A DNA stretch of 64,000 nucleotides from positions 2,486,902 through 2,550,901 of the forward strand of contig VZTI01005061.1 of NCBI GenBank assembly GCA_013397865.1, in the 5' to 3' direction. Below, one piece after another: positions 39,021 to 53,531 of the stretch. The position numbers and the translations under genes were made by a program. The notes below the pieces were generated by a model, which saw only the letters and a list, made by a program, of their open reading frames with translations, did no database searches and was not told where the DNA came from. The DNA is from Struthidea cinerea (Eukaryota > Chordata > Aves > Passeriformes > Corcoracidae). Each line of letters begins with the position of its first letter. Positions within the stretch are counted from its first letter, which is position 1.

Positions 39021-42000
39021 TCCAGCCATACAAACCCAAAATATCAGCTCGCCTTGGCACATTGTAGGCACTGAAAGAAATGCTTAAGACAGTCAGACCA
39101 ATCCACAGAGTAGATGTATTAAAGCGTCTAAAGCACATTATCTACACCTCATAATTAATAAATTACATGAGTTGCTCAGAAACATATAGTTTTCTCCCAA
39201 TTTTTCCCCCAAATTTTAAACAAAAATCTATATATAGCATAACAGACTGATAATCTTATTGTAATATGCTGTAAATCTGAACAAGGACACAAATGGTAAG
39301 AGTGAGCTGTAATTAGTGGTACTGCCACATTAGTCCATTTGACAGTCAGATCCAGATGTTCCTGTTGATCAGCCTTTTGTCTGTCCTAATAGGGCACCAA
39401 TAGCAGCATTCTTTTCCAGAAAAACCAACCTCAGCTGGTTTCAGCACAAACCTCTTCAAGTAAGAGGCCATTATTTCAGTTTGTTGTCATAAGGTCAGTA
39501 AATCAAGATACCAGTATATCAAGATATAATATAGATTACTGTTAAAACTGAGTTTCTAACATTGACACCAAAACTGTAAATGCGTCTTATCAGTTGATAT
39601 CCAATTTATGCAATTCTTTTTTAAAATTAAGACTTTTCAAAGCTCTCATAGAATGAGAGTCTTAGAAGACGAAAGTACTTCTTAGAAAATATCTTTATAA
39701 ATGCATTTTTTAAAACATAATCTGTGTTCTATAGACACCAATGAATTTGACTTTACTTTACCGTGACAAGTTTACCAAACAAAAAATTTTAAAATACTGC
39801 ACTGAAACTTTTTTCCCCAATATATTCACAGTCACCCCTAGCTTGTGCTGTGGCTGAGACTTTCAGAGCTGCTGTCCTCAACTCTCTTCCGTTATCCAAG
39901 CCAGCAATAAAGATAATTAGGCAATGCAAGAGCGGGTGCAGAAACAGTTCCAATACACTTTGCTCTAACGGTGACCCACAGATAAGTATTAGATGGGTTC
40001 TCCTTGCTTGTGCTTTCCATTGGGAGCTATTACTTACATCACTATCAGCATTCCCGAATTCCTTTCCTACTCGCCAATTCATGACGCATAAATTCAAGGA
40101 GAAGTTCTTATGCCTGAAATACTTGATTTTGTATTATTAAATTGTATTAATTTTCTGAGTACTCAAATCTTGAGTTTATCTTATTTTCCTTATGGGGTAA
40201 TCCAGTCCTCTGATATACTAAAAATTTTTCTGAACTCTGTGTTATCTACAGCTTTTAAGAAGAAGAGACATAAATGAGGTAGGATTAATTTCGAGACTCA
40301 TTTTTGAAGAGCATGACTAATAATGCTTTCAGAGTATAACAGTTTGCAGGGTTCTCTTTGGTCAGCTTCTGATCCAATTTATGCTTTCTCTGCTGATCCC
40401 AGCAGTTTTCACAACCCCTAATGGACACTGTATCCAGTCACTCATGGAAATGTACATTCGATCTACTTCATTCCCAGTAACACATGCTTGAATTCAGCAA
40501 AAAGTGTCATCAGTGTCTTCAAAACATAAGAACACTTATTCTCAAAAATTAAGGTAGAAAACTATTTTCTGAAAACATAAATTTCCTTTATAAGTTTGGA
40601 CAATTCCTATACTCTACCAAGCAGGCATAATTCACTGCAAAAATACAGAAATTGCATACAAGGTGGTTATATACCAATTCTGCTGAAAAGGATCTTAGAA
40701 GGTAAGTGGGAAGGAAAGAGAGTATTTTTAGTAGGTCATAAGATACAAACATAAACCAACTATGTCATGCTGTTGTAGAGAGGGAATTCCTCATATGAGG
40801 ATACTGAGTCAGGCGCACAGCCCACGGGACAGATGAAGGTCCTCTCTCATGATTCTCAGTATTGCAAAACCTCAAATGGATTTGGTTTTAAGCTTCCTAA
40901 ACCAGATGCAGGTTAAATAAGAACAGTCAAGAGCCTGTTCCAATACCAAGCAGTACCGAAATGAAACACGTGAAAAAGCAGAATAATAAACCAGAAAGAA
41001 TTCAGATTGCTTCATCCCAATACTGCAGAAATTGAATGTATTACAGCTTTCAGGCACTTTGAAACACAATTTTTATCCATATATAGCTGATGGAATGTTT
41101 ATTAAGACACTCAGTGTTACACCTATCAGATATTACCTTCAGTTTTTTTATAATGGTATGGAGGAGTCCAACACGTTCACAGACCCTGCCCTGGCAGAAG
41201 AAAGCACTTCTGGAAAAGGAATGACAAGTACAAAACACAGTAAAGTGGTCAGGGAAGGATTTAGTTCAAATTTAAGACTGTATTTTTTGTCCCTGAGATA
41301 AATTTTTAACTACCTGTTCTACAAGCAGGGTATATACTTGTATATACTTTGAAACCATGTTCAATAAAAGGGATTACCTGACAGTATGGAGCTATGAAAC
41401 ATAGTGTGCTGTACCAAGCAATAACTTATTTCTATAATTATATTTGATTTTATCCACGTTTCAGGTTTTCTGGCACCTACTTGCATGAGCTGGATAGATT
41501 GCTTCTCTCCCAGTCTTCCCCATCTCTCCTATCCCTTTTGGTATTTCCTGGGGGGTTCTTCCTCTTCTATTTCTCCTTCTTGCATTCAAAACAAATAACA
41601 AACATTTGATGCAAAATGTATCAAAATGTTTCTGACATATTTGAGGTTGGCTGTGTAAGAGCACCAGTGCAAAAGAGGAAGTAATATCCACAATGGTTTC
41701 AAATAAAACATGAAGTATTGGGTTTGTCTCGCTTACTGTTATGAACTGTATTTCATAAAGAAGAAGAAAACAGATATACCTAAAAATACAGAGGGATGCT
41801 TGCTTTTAGACAAATCTAAAATTATTTTTTGCACTTAGCATAACCAAGTTTCCCTAACTAAACCATTCTTAGATGCCCATTATAATTTCTTCCAGATTAT
41901 AAATTTGTTACATTCAAAGCACCTACAAGAACAGAGGAAGAGCAAGAATGCATTTTGGGGGGGAAGGCATGTTTAATAAACTTCAAACATTAGGCTTACA

Positions 42001-45000
42001 AATTGTGCCAGCAACGTTCCATTATCTTGTTTCGATAAATGCTGAACAGTCTGGGAAATTAAATGAAGCTTCACATTGCAGTGACAAAATTAAGATAGGT
42101 TTTGGTGTACCTATCAGTCAGTTGAAATGCAGACATTAACACATTAACTTTGTGGATCCTTGAATGACATAAGTGTCAAGATGAAAGCAGCTGACTCAAA
42201 TGCAATCTGAATTAGACAGAAGTGGAAAAGGAAATGGAGAAGAACTTAGAGGAACCAACAGAAGACCTAACTTCACTTTCTATACTATTTTTTAAGGTAA
42301 CACCATGAGAGCACTCAAATCCTAAATGCATGTAATTCCAAATGACAACACTGAACACTAATAGCCCTGCAGTTATGACATTGTCTGTTACCAATCTTGC
42401 TCCTCACCATACTCTACCTTGCTTCTCTTTCCCCTCATCACCACCAAAACACTTCTCAAGGTACAGTCTAAGTTTCATCTGAGTCTTTCCACTCCAAGTG
42501 TTAGGACAGGGAAGGACTAGAGACAGGCCATACTTCCCTATGTCTCCACCGAGCTGAAATGTTTCTCAAGTGCCAAAACATGCACCTGCTCATGCAGCAA
42601 GGTAGGTGAGGAGGAGACTGTGAGTCTGCATCTCAAGGTGACTGGACTGGTGGCAGCAAGTCTCAGCATCAGTTGGTTCTCCAGATGAAATTCCACAAAG
42701 AAGCTCTTAACACCTCCTTCTCCTCACACAGAACCAGACTGTCTGGTGAGCATGAAATTAGGAGATTGGGAGGGTGGGGAAAGGCTACTGTCATCTAAAA
42801 GGTCTGCTGGTAGCTTAACTTGGTTTTCTGAATTATCAGCAACAGAGAAAAATAAAACTAGAATACAGAAAAATCCATTAATCTGAGTACCCTGCTGACA
42901 ACCAGAACAAAACTCTTCCCCTTCTAGATGTGCTGCCCACCCCAGGTGGTAACACTGTACCCTTACCTGACGGAAACTGCATGCATGAGTTGCCCAAAAG
43001 CAACAACATTCAAAGGGTTCATTTATAAGGCAGTAAAGCATTACTGAACACAGACTGCTGTATTTCACATCACATCATCTTTGGGCTACTTCAAAAGAAA
43101 AACGCCATCAATTTTCTAAAGCTTCTGGTGTGCCCAAATCACCTCCTTGGAGATAATCTCACTTTCTAGAACCCACCTAAAAACTTCAGGATCAAAAGGA
43201 CTGCTCCAGACAACATGGCCTGAGGTGTGATGTGAACATTAAAGGCTGGAAGTACTTCCAGCATAACCCTGCACTATCACAGGTTGGTCACTTCTGCCGT
43301 TGTTAGCATCAGAAAATTGAGCATTTTGGAGGCGAGGATATGCTTTACACTGTATAAGCTGAACAGACAAAAATTAACCAAGCAACTCCATTTTTTGAAG
43401 ACTTCTTTTTATATTTTCATCACAATATAAGAAGAGGAGACATTTGGTTGACCTCTAAGGAAAAATCCACTAGTGAATATTTCACTGACAACCTTTGCAC
43501 AGAGCTCAACATGCAAATTAACATGAATAGAGCTTGAGAGAAAAGATAAAAATTACACTGTTTTGGAATGCCGAATGTAAATACATCATTTTCAAATGAA
43601 ACTGTCAAACATCTTGTTGTGGTGGTAAAAACCAAATCACTATGCAAAATGATAATACAAGAGAAGTCAATTGTATGTTTCTAATAATAAATGCTCTTGG
43701 GGCTTTTGAAGTCACAAAAAAACTCTTGGCTGAATTGAAGCATTGATTTCTGTAGTTATTTATGTGCAGTTCCTATTAGAATTCTATTGAATTCCTTGAA
43801 TGGTGAATGGAAGTGCTTTTGAAAACACACACAAAAACTGTTAAACAAGGGACAAAATAAATGGAGAGTGTCGCACTGCCAAAAAAAGTTTCAAAAAGTC
43901 AACAGAACATTTCAAAATTTTTTGAAGTGCAAGCAAGTATGACATGGTTTGACAGAAAATAAGTCTAATACAAAAACAATATACAAAATATTTCCCCATC
44001 ACTCTTAAAGAGGAAGCATAAACACTTTGCTTCTCAGACATTATTTCTAAATAACATGCAATACTCTTCAAATATAATGTATAGTGAAACACAGTTTTAG
44101 TATTACAGAATTTTAAAATGCTATCACTCCATCTTTTTGTCCACTATACACCCAATATGAGGATATTTTATTTACTATGCATACAGATATATCTGAAGTG
44201 TACAATATATATTAATTATGCTAAGAAAATAAGGATATTTATACATTCCCAAAAGAAAAGGTTTCACTGTGGGTTTTTCTGAGTACTAACAAGAGACATC
44301 CAAGTCTGAAAAGCAGATATTTAAAATGTAGCTTTCTGTTTACAGAAGAAAAATAATAACATTAGTAAGTTTATCTTCAGAACTTATGTATCAGCCTATT
44401 TTTATTTGAACTGAAACCACATTTGTTTTCTCATGGGAAGTAATGAACACTTCTGACATAGAGTGCTCTTCAACAACTTAAGTAGTATCTTATTTTGAAG
44501 CAATTTAAAATTATTATTATAGCACTACTCAACACATGTAAAGATTCATTTTTTTCTATTTTTCCCAATTACTCATCACAACTCATTCTGCTGAACGATG
44601 GCAACTCCTTTGAATCTGCAGTTACACATCTTTGTCCCTAATACGACGACATGATCTGCTATCATGCACTGCTCTCTGATGAGGGATGGATCTCTGGTCA
44701 TATAACACATCCCAGCGTAGTACACAACTGCTGCAGCACACACAACTATCATGGCATACCACAACACAAAATATATTCAAATTAATATGAAAGACTTCAG
44801 TGGGAAATGCCTTTTGCAGATACCACAGTAGCTACAATCATTTCCCACAACAGTTGGAATGAATCTGTTTGTCTGGCAGACATAGGAAAAAAAATACTGT
44901 AAAGAGGTGGATTGGAAAATGCTTACATCAATGTAACTTAGAAAACAGGGATTTGACAAAGTAGCTTTACCGGCAACATAAGTTCTATTCAAAGGTGGCT

Positions 45001-48000
45001 GAACATGAGCTGAAGTTTCAGATGTTAATCAGGTTTCTCTTTCAAGCTACTCTCTCACATACATTTCATTAGTATAATTTCTACAAAGCACTTTTATTTC
45101 TGTTTTCTCAGGACTGTGTATGTGCTTCCAATGCCAAAGAAGTTATTATCTGTATCACCCTTATGCAGAGAAGAATGCTTTGTATGAAAATCCTGCAGAA
45201 AGCATCTAGCATTAATGAGCTCACATATAGCTTTCCTGTAAAAGGAGGGAGAACATATGTAACTGTGGAGGGGACAGCACCAGGATCATTAAAAAGAGGC
45301 AATGCTTCTGCTAGCAACTACAACCAAGTCTTTTAATTGCTTACTTCAGTTTTATTAAACAGCTTACAGCTATCTAGAGGATTTCTAATCTTTCATTTAA
45401 TTAATCTCAAGAATGAAGTTCTCCTGCAGGAATTTCCTCTTGGAGGACTTTCTGTCAGATGTTCTTTTTCAATCTATTTTCTAGTCCTCTACTGAGGAAT
45501 TCTGCTCTAAGTGTAACTGTATCTATACATCCTTAGTGGTTATTCACACCTCATTTTCTTACTGTAGGTCTCTCATTCTTTCAAGTGGCATGTTTTTGAA
45601 AGCAGCGATATTTTAATTAATATCTTTATTCTGTCCGTTATTCAATTCTATAAAATTGACTTAACTATTGCAAAGCTTGAAAATAATCCCGAGTTTCTGC
45701 AAGCACGGGGATTGTGGAAAGTCAAAACCAGCTTTACCAAAAGAACCCAGGCAGCATCCACCATATTGCATCCCTCCCCAGGTGCACACACAGTCACTTC
45801 CCCAAGCAGATCTAGGAACTGTGGAACAAAATACTCAAATCTATACTGTGAGATGAGGGAAGAGACAAGGTATCACCAATACCTTAACTCTCTTAAGTAA
45901 TAGCAAACCTATTAAGTAAAGATGCCAAAAAATTGTAACCACATCACACCACCCAGAACAGCAAAGCAAAAACAAGGTTTTCCCAACAACAAACTCCAAA
46001 ATTATTTCTGTAGTCTAAATTTGAATGTCTGAAGGTTTAAAAAATTCAAGCCACTTCCAGCCTGAGTAGTTTACAAATCTGACTTACATGGTATATGTTA
46101 ATATATCATACACTGAAAGGAGAAGCAAAATATTAATTAGTGAAGGGTTAAGAAAGGTAAGAAGCTTTTGCCACCATTAATGGTCTGTCCCTCCTCCCCT
46201 AGTTGCATGTATAGCAAACTTGAGAAGAGATGACAGAACCACAACTAGAAGCAACTGTAACAGCCCTTAGTACTAAAGGATCTAAATCAGCAGTCTAATT
46301 TAAGCTCAGAGGAAACAAGTAAGCCAAAAAAATATTCAAATCATTTTGAGGCAAGACCCCATAATACAACCATCTGGTCTGCTTGTTCCATTGTAATACC
46401 TCTTCTGCATTTCACTTTCTCCCTCCTGTGGTTATGTGTACCACAGTTATTTCAGCACAAACTTCCCAACAGGTCATGAGATTTGCTGACATTAAAAAAA
46501 AGAAAAACTACCTTTCCTTTTTCAGTATGTTTACCAAAACCCTACACATTTAAAAATCATTGCAGGGCAGCTTTCCTTTTCCTCTTTCCCCTCTTCTCTA
46601 TCCCGATTTAGACAAAAATTATACACCCCTTCAGTTTTAGAGGCAGACACATTCCAGTCTTTCAAAACCTTTTTTTCACATTACATCCTTCCAAATATTA
46701 AAGAGATCTGCTCCACAGAAAGCAGGTGCACTTGGATGAGCTAATAGGATGCCCTATCTTCTTACAGAGTCAACACACAAGCCTAAAACATAGTAAATGG
46801 GGAATTACTTGTAGATTAGGATTCCCAAGACTCATCCATAGCCTCATTTGCACTCAAGCACTAAAAACAGACTGTGGCATCAATCCCAACTGAATCCTGC
46901 CTCCCAAAAAAAAGGCAAGAGCCTCTTCCAAGGGAAGTCTTAATAGCAGCTCACAGTTTGGAGGTTACAGGCCACAGATTTAAAACTCAAATGCCAAGTT
47001 CCATAAAATTTTATTTTTAAGTCAAACTAATTGATACACATCCCTTCTCCAAAAGTAGAGCTCTTCTAAATAGGAGCACTCTATAAACTCAGGAAAACAT
47101 TTTAAGAGCAGTACTGAGGCTATATGCAGTTTAGAGACAATACAAAACTGGCATATGCAGTGCACATACACAATTCGTATGGGAAAAAACAACTTACAAT
47201 GCAACACATCACTGGACATCAGCATTGGTCATCTTTAAACCTATTTACACATCAAAAGACAAAAATATGTCTCACTTTTTCAGATGACACTAAAAGCTTG
47301 TTGCATGTATCAAGACAGACAAATGCCAAGTGACATATGCTAATTTTAACTCTCTCCAAAGCCAATTTTTCATGGGAAGACTGCAGGTTTTTTCCCCAAA
47401 AACATCTCTGAATTCACTGACAAGGTTAATGGAAACAAAACAAACCCAGTTTTATTATGTGATCTTCCTCTTAAATTATTTGTCATTTTTTTAAGCAAAA
47501 GCATTGAATCACAGCTGTAAAACCTGAGAAGCATTATTTTTTTTCTGTACCTAGAGAAATACATCACATTTTGGATTATTTTTTTGTTCAAATCAATTAT
47601 AAGAGCTTTAATTACAATTACAATTAACATGTTTTGCAACTTGTAACTATTTGACATGGCTTAGGAAAATACAAGGGAAACATAGAAAGAAAATATTATA
47701 AATAAAGAAAATGTAAGGGAAAACACAATTACAAAATTATCTCTTGGTCCAGACAAAAAAAAACTGTGCTAACATGGAAGTTCAGAGAGCATTAATAGCA
47801 ATAACTATTCTTCCACTGACTGGTAAATTTTCCATGTGCTCTTACTGACCATGTGGTAATTTCTCTACCTGAAGGACAGGAATTAACATTTCTAGTTCTA
47901 TTCAAGTCTGAACTAAGTATGAAGTTACTTCAGCACTGCATCTTTGTTGGCACATAAGAGAGAGCACAAGTTCTGGTATGTCACACCTAAATCTCTCCTT

Positions 48001-48398
48001 TTAAAACCACAGCTTTGCAGTGTTATCAAATCCACTTGCTTGACTCTTTTGCAAATACCACCTTCCACTGTGACCAGAAAACACAGGAATCTCGCTTGTT
48101 AACTTCCTCCAAGACAAAGTATTCCAGCACATCTATGAGACAAAGGAGCCACAGCAGGCTCTTCTACCAGCTGCTTCTCTGGTTTACATGGACAGCGATC
48201 TGCTGCAGATACAGTTTCAATTTTTGGTTTTAAACCTGACTGATACCATTTAAAAAAAAAAAAATAGCAAACGACTTAACTAAGAATCGTTTTCTCATCT
48301 AAGAAAACACCACTTATGTAACTTTCATTGCGCTCAATGATTGACAGTTAAGTTTCACAGCAGTGCTGATATAACTCGACACAAAACATTGTTTGAAG

Positions 48399-48435
48399 GG
48401 TTGGTTGGTTGGGTTTTTGGGGGTGGTGGTTTGTA
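48399..48435. repeat. G/T-rich low-complexity tract (GGTTGGTTGG type)
   Basis: The plus strand reads as short G blocks separated by T or TT (GGTTGGTTGGTTGGG, then a GGGGGTGGTGG block). This is the most quadruplex-like of the three G/T tracts in the window. It is likely low-complexity expansion. Confidence 0.7.
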
Positions 48436-50165
48436 GGTCAGAGAGATGTTGGCACACAAATGCAAAAAACTGGCCAAAGGACTCGGGAAAAGCTGAAGTA
48501 CACTCAACTGTCTTAAAAGTTAATATCCTTTTGGAGACAAAATGAGGGTCACTTGCTTAACCCAAGCACAGTTAACAGCACAAAACCAAATCAATTAAAA
48601 TTGTTACTCCTAGCAAACACCAGAAAAGAGCTTACGTATTATTTTTTTACAATTAGCTTATTAAAACTATCAAACAAAATAGCAAAATCACATAGGACTT
48701 AATACCTTCTGACTAGAACATCATCCCAAGAAAAAGCACCAGTTAGAACGTTTTGAGTAGCAGATATTTAGTGATTTTTAATTTAAAGCCTAAAACCTAG
48801 GTTAATAAGAGAACTGAATACAACCTCCTCAAATCTAATCTACAGCATTCTAACTTAAAAAAAATCCAAGTATGAAAATGTTAATCTCTAGCAGCACTAC
48901 ATTTGATTGTCATTTGAAGATCTGGGCTTTTGGTCATGCAGAATAATTCCGTTATTATTCTCTAATCTAGTTACCCTGAAAAATATAAGAAAAACCCAGA
49001 AAGGCAATGTAAGAATGCACATGCCATAGGAAGTGGATTGTCTGTTTCTTCCTCTTTAATCTTAGGGTCAGACGGAAAATTGTGAAGTGGCAATGAAGAG
49101 CTCACTTCACACCCCAATCAGTGAAAATATTTCCCAGAGCATTTCTTCATTACAGATCATAAGTACTCATAATTAAAAGACTGTATTTTTAAATGGATAT
49201 TAGCCATTTCCCCCTTCCTCATGTAACTGTAGAGATGGCAGTGTCTCATAAACCACACAAACGGAATTGCATTTATCATCCAACAGTCACTGTAAACTTG
49301 TTCAAGTAATTGCAGTGTGAGACAAAGTAGTGTGCCAAGAGAGGTCCAGTTGCATCACCCTACCAAGCCTTTTTTTGAAGGTGCATAAACTGAGAAAGGA
49401 GGAGCTGGTTCAGTTCTCACATTTCACAGAGAAATTCATCGAGTTGTGTTTGTCTGATCTACCTGAGAACATCTGTGACCATAAGCTGCAATATTGTGTG
49501 GCATGTACTGGGACACTGTGCATACAACCAGCACAGACTTCAGTGTGCTGTTAACCACTTTCTTTTAACCTACACATCTGGACATCAAATTCTGGTAAGA
49601 CAGCACATCAATAAAACTTCTGTGAACCCTTTAACTGCTATAAACTTGAAGTAATTTATTTTTTAAGTGACAAACTAGTTTTCTAATAATTCTGAAATTC
49701 TCCAAAATAAGGATGGAGATTTAGAATATATACCTGCATATATAATATTATAATAATTATATATATTAAAAAAACTTGTAAGGAACTCCAAAATTTTAGA
49801 AATTAAAGGTTTTCAAAAGCCTACAGAAAATTGGTTTTGTGCTACTTCAGTGGATTACAAGTCCTGAAGGAAAAGCAGCCTCTGTTCCCAAGCAAGCATA
49901 TATGAACAGCTGGTCCAGACAGCAAAGACCTGCTGTTGTATCACCAGCCCACTGCTGAGCTCCATGGGTTTTGTCTCCTGCTCGGGCCATTCTCCCCTCC
50001 CTTTTCCACCTTCACAGTTCCTTCATTCCCCCACGAACAATTCCATATTATATACATACGCAAACCATTTTTACAGTTATTTAGGTTGGAGCACATTGAA
50101 ACCCATGAGAATTTTGTCTGGCCATTTTATGAAAAGTGACAACACCAGAGTGAAATTGTGGTATT

Positions 50166-50184
50166 AAAAAAAAAAAAAAAAAAA
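50166..50184. repeat. Poly(A), 19 bases
   Basis: An uninterrupted run of 19 A on the plus strand in intron 1. No retroposon body is recognised next to it. Confidence 0.9.
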
Positions 50185-52850
50185 GGCACAGTCAACCATC
50201 TGCTGAAAGATTCTCTTGTTTGACCACTTTATAATTGGTGACAATGGAAGTGAGGTGACACAGAAACAGGATGTGAAGGCATGGGATTCATATGATCTTG
50301 CACCAAATTTAAACCCAAACTGGGGAAGGGAGGGAGCAAGGCACAATCGTGATGAATCAGAGGATCAAACCATTGGTAGTAAGAAGACCCAAGAAGACAA
50401 ACCACAGAAACGTACTATTTATCAGTTAAAGGAAAATAGTCTTAACATTGACTCCAACAACAACAACAAAAAAAAACCTGTACATGCCTACCGTTTGTTT
50501 TAATTAAAGTTTTGACCAGTTGAAAAGTTAAAACAGAATATCCAATCCACTATAATTTTCAGAAGACATTTATCCACCCCACTGACTACATACAAAGTGT
50601 AAACTGCCTGGAGCAAGCCATTCTGTTTCCCACACACAGGTGAGCTTATGGCTGACCCATCCTGGTTATCTTCTGCTCTAATGTAACTTCCACTCAATTC
50701 TCCAGAACACGTGTGCAGAGCATGCATATGTGCACATAAACCAATGCACAAACTCCCATGTACACTCAACAAACTCCTCATAAAGTAACAACCATGAACC
50801 AGTGAAATGGAACCCCCAGATGCTGCTCAGGACCTTTCAGCAGTGCTGTTACAATATGAAAGAAATCTTTTAAAAGTCCCTTTATCCCCGAGTAATCATG
50901 TCACACACTATTGTACCAGGCTGCCTGCCCTGGAGCTCTGCATGCCCAGAAGCCCCTATGACATCACACAAACACAACCAAACAGCCACACACAGCAAAT
51001 ACCGACGACAAACACAGGCCTGAGGGATGTCTACTGAGCCACAACCAATGTCTGAGCTCAAGTTCCTGCAGCAACTTTTGTGTAGGGCATCCCTCTGCCC
51101 AAACAGGGGTCACTGCAGGATCTGAGCCAAAATGATGTATCCTGAGTATTAACTTACCATATATTTCAAATATGCTAATGACAGTGACATGTAAATAGTA
51201 CTACATGAACTCTGCTCATTAACAGAGAGCTCATCCTCTCCACGGAGCCATTAGCACTGCTTCTAAGATTACAGGATGTTGGTTTTTATTCATGCCTTAC
51301 AAATATAGCTGCTAATAATAAAATAATTCTAGTCACAGAAAAGCAGTATTGGCTGAACTTTCCTGCTGCTATAGTGCGAGTGTACCCAACCCTGAAAGTA
51401 TTTTTAGCAAGGGTGTTCCATCAATACTGCTATGTACAACCTAAATTAGACATTAACAGGACATGAGAATTGTAAAGCATGGCAACAAACAATACATTTC
51501 ACGGACAATTTTGCTGACCAAGAAGTAATCATCGAAGTACACTCTAAATAGGTAAATCTGATTCCAAACAAATTTAACTGCAAACATAAGGAAAACATAC
51601 TGAAAGGTGAAATCATTTAATACATTTCTGCTAGTGAGGAAAGTACATTTGTATTTCAATGTTTAATCTGACTTTTAAAAACTACAATTAAAAACACACA
51701 CATCATCTAAAAATATAAAGAAACTGTAATGACAACAAAACTATAGCAAAAAAATCAGACCAATAGTACATTTTTGAGTTTATAAAGTATAAATTTGCCT
51801 GGGAAACATATTGACGCACACATACATATTTGTAAGCTTATCACCCAGAATCATATTTTATCAACATGGTGCAAGCCAGAGTCATGCCAGTATGTAAAAA
51901 CAACTTTTTAGGTCAGTGAAGCAAGAAATCCATTGTCAAGAAAATGGCATCCGTAAGATTACCATACTGAATATATTATGTTCAAGCAATGAACTGGAAA
52001 ACTTTCCTACAATATCTAATAAAAAATGGGTTTACCAATTCTAATGTAACTCATTCCTGTACTCCTGAAACGCACATTTACAGTGCGACGAACACACAGT
52101 GTCTGAATGCGTGTGAACACGTCGGTGGCTCCCAACATTACAGAGCACTTATTTGCCAAAACAAGCAGACAAACGTGCACTCACAAAACCCCCTTACCAC
52201 TGAACTCTGAGTTTAGCTCAGGGCAAGAGAAATGCCCCGTGGGTGAGCAAATGTATGTGCACACTGTAGTCTAACAATTATTCTTCAGCTGAGATCCATT
52301 AGCACTTCTGTAATACACAAATATTTTCTGTCTCACAGCTCAAAAAATTATAACAGCTTGGCCACATTGAAGTCCTGGATGGGTGTAAATAGCAGCATAA
52401 AGTTCATTCACGTGTATTTTGCATCTGAACGATGTATAACAGACCAGAGGTGGGAACATTTCACGTACACTGGCAGCTATCTAGTTTTAGCTACTAGGTC
52501 TTGGAGATTTTTGAAAGGAAAAAGACGTTATTCCTCTTCCAGCCGGTGCTGCAACAGCATGCACGAGTTAACCCATCACCAGGTACACGGAAAGCCTCTG
52601 TCGCATATAGACACAGCGATTATACAAGCCTTCTGCTCGAGGGAGACACTAAAAATGTACCAGAGGAATGCAACGACAACACTCAAACCTATTTTCCCTG
52701 CCCATAACCAGGGCAACGCGCACATGTGCCTAGAAAGCACAGGATCGCAAAGTTTTATATTAAACACGCTAAAATAAAAATCCGTTTCAGGCGTTCGGCA
52801 GAGTTCACCGCATTTCAGAGACCCCGACCTGCCCCCGCAGCTCGTTCCCC

Positions 52851-53345
52851 NNNNNNNNNNNNNNNNNNNNNNNNNNNNNNNNNNNNNNNNNNNNNNNNNN
52901 NNNNNNNNNNNNNNNNNNNNNNNNNNNNNNNNNNNNNNNNNNNNNNNNNNNNNNNNNNNNNNNNNNNNNNNNNNNNNNNNNNNNNNNNNNNNNNNNNNNN
53001 NNNNNNNNNNNNNNNNNNNNNNNNNNNNNNNNNNNNNNNNNNNNNNNNNNNNNNNNNNNNNNNNNNNNNNNNNNNNNNNNNNNNNNNNNNNNNNNNNNNN
53101 NNNNNNNNNNNNNNNNNNNNNNNNNNNNNNNNNNNNNNNNNNNNNNNNNNNNNNNNNNNNNNNNNNNNNNNNNNNNNNNNNNNNNNNNNNNNNNNNNNNN
53201 NNNNNNNNNNNNNNNNNNNNNNNNNNNNNNNNNNNNNNNNNNNNNNNNNNNNNNNNNNNNNNNNNNNNNNNNNNNNNNNNNNNNNNNNNNNNNNNNNNNN
53301 NNNNNNNNNNNNNNNNNNNNNNNNNNNNNNNNNNNNNNNNNNNNN
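52851..53345. other. Assembly gap (495 N)
   Basis: A run of 495 undetermined bases lies inside the CpG island. The true gap length may differ from 495. GC-extreme promoter sequence next to a 17-base G run is a typical cause. The PTPN4 exon 1 donor may be hidden here. Any open frame crossing it is meaningless. Confidence 0.99.
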
Positions 53346-53514
53346 CGCGGGATCGGGATCGAGACCGGGAGCGGAGGCGCCGCTCGCCGCCCCCCCTCAG
53401 TCTTCCCGCAGCGCCCGCCCGAGCCGCAGCCTCGGGAGCAGCAACAGCAGCCGCCCCGCGCCCCGCCGCAGCGGCGAGCGCCGCATCGTACTGCGGCGGC
53501 TGGGCCGGGGGAGC

Positions 53515-53531
53515 GGGGGGGGGGGGGGGGG
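53515..53531. repeat. Poly(G), 17 bases, in the promoter island
   Basis: Seventeen consecutive G on the plus strand, flanked by GGGGGAGC on the left and GAAAGAGCTGGGGGAGAAGGG on the right. The block has strong G-quadruplex potential on the plus strand (C-rich in the PTPN4 transcript sense) and is prone to sequencing error. If exon 1 spans it, the 5' UTR would carry a poly-C tract. Confidence 0.9.

Larger units (their letters stand above)
12391..52850 (-). other. PTPN4: PTPN4 intron 1, about 40 kb, probable
   Basis: This is the long first intron between the exon 2 acceptor and the CpG-island promoter. I scanned it on both strands and saw no exon, nested gene or RNA gene that I could defend. 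The items worth listing are entered separately: a tRNA-Ser-like relic, two CR1 tails, a GC-rich interspersed repeat, a CpG-rich patch, simple repeats and short duplications. Other modestly GC-rich stretches with no identity occur near 18.3-18.6, 20.9-21.1, 26.2-26.3, 29.75-29.85 and 37.5-37.7 kb. The rest is AT-rich and appears non-coding. The right end is approximate because exon 1 has not been located. Confidence 0.75.

Noticed and set aside
39640..39690. CTCATAGAATGAGAGTCTTAG as a further CR1 tail
   Set aside because: Only the short TCATAGAAT motif matches; the diagnostic GTTGGAC and GGTCCCTTCCAAC blocks are missing.
52358..52777. 139-codon plus-strand frame next to the CpG island
   Set aside because: No family resemblance, no splice or promoter context, and it lies antisense in the shoulder of the island; most likely chance.
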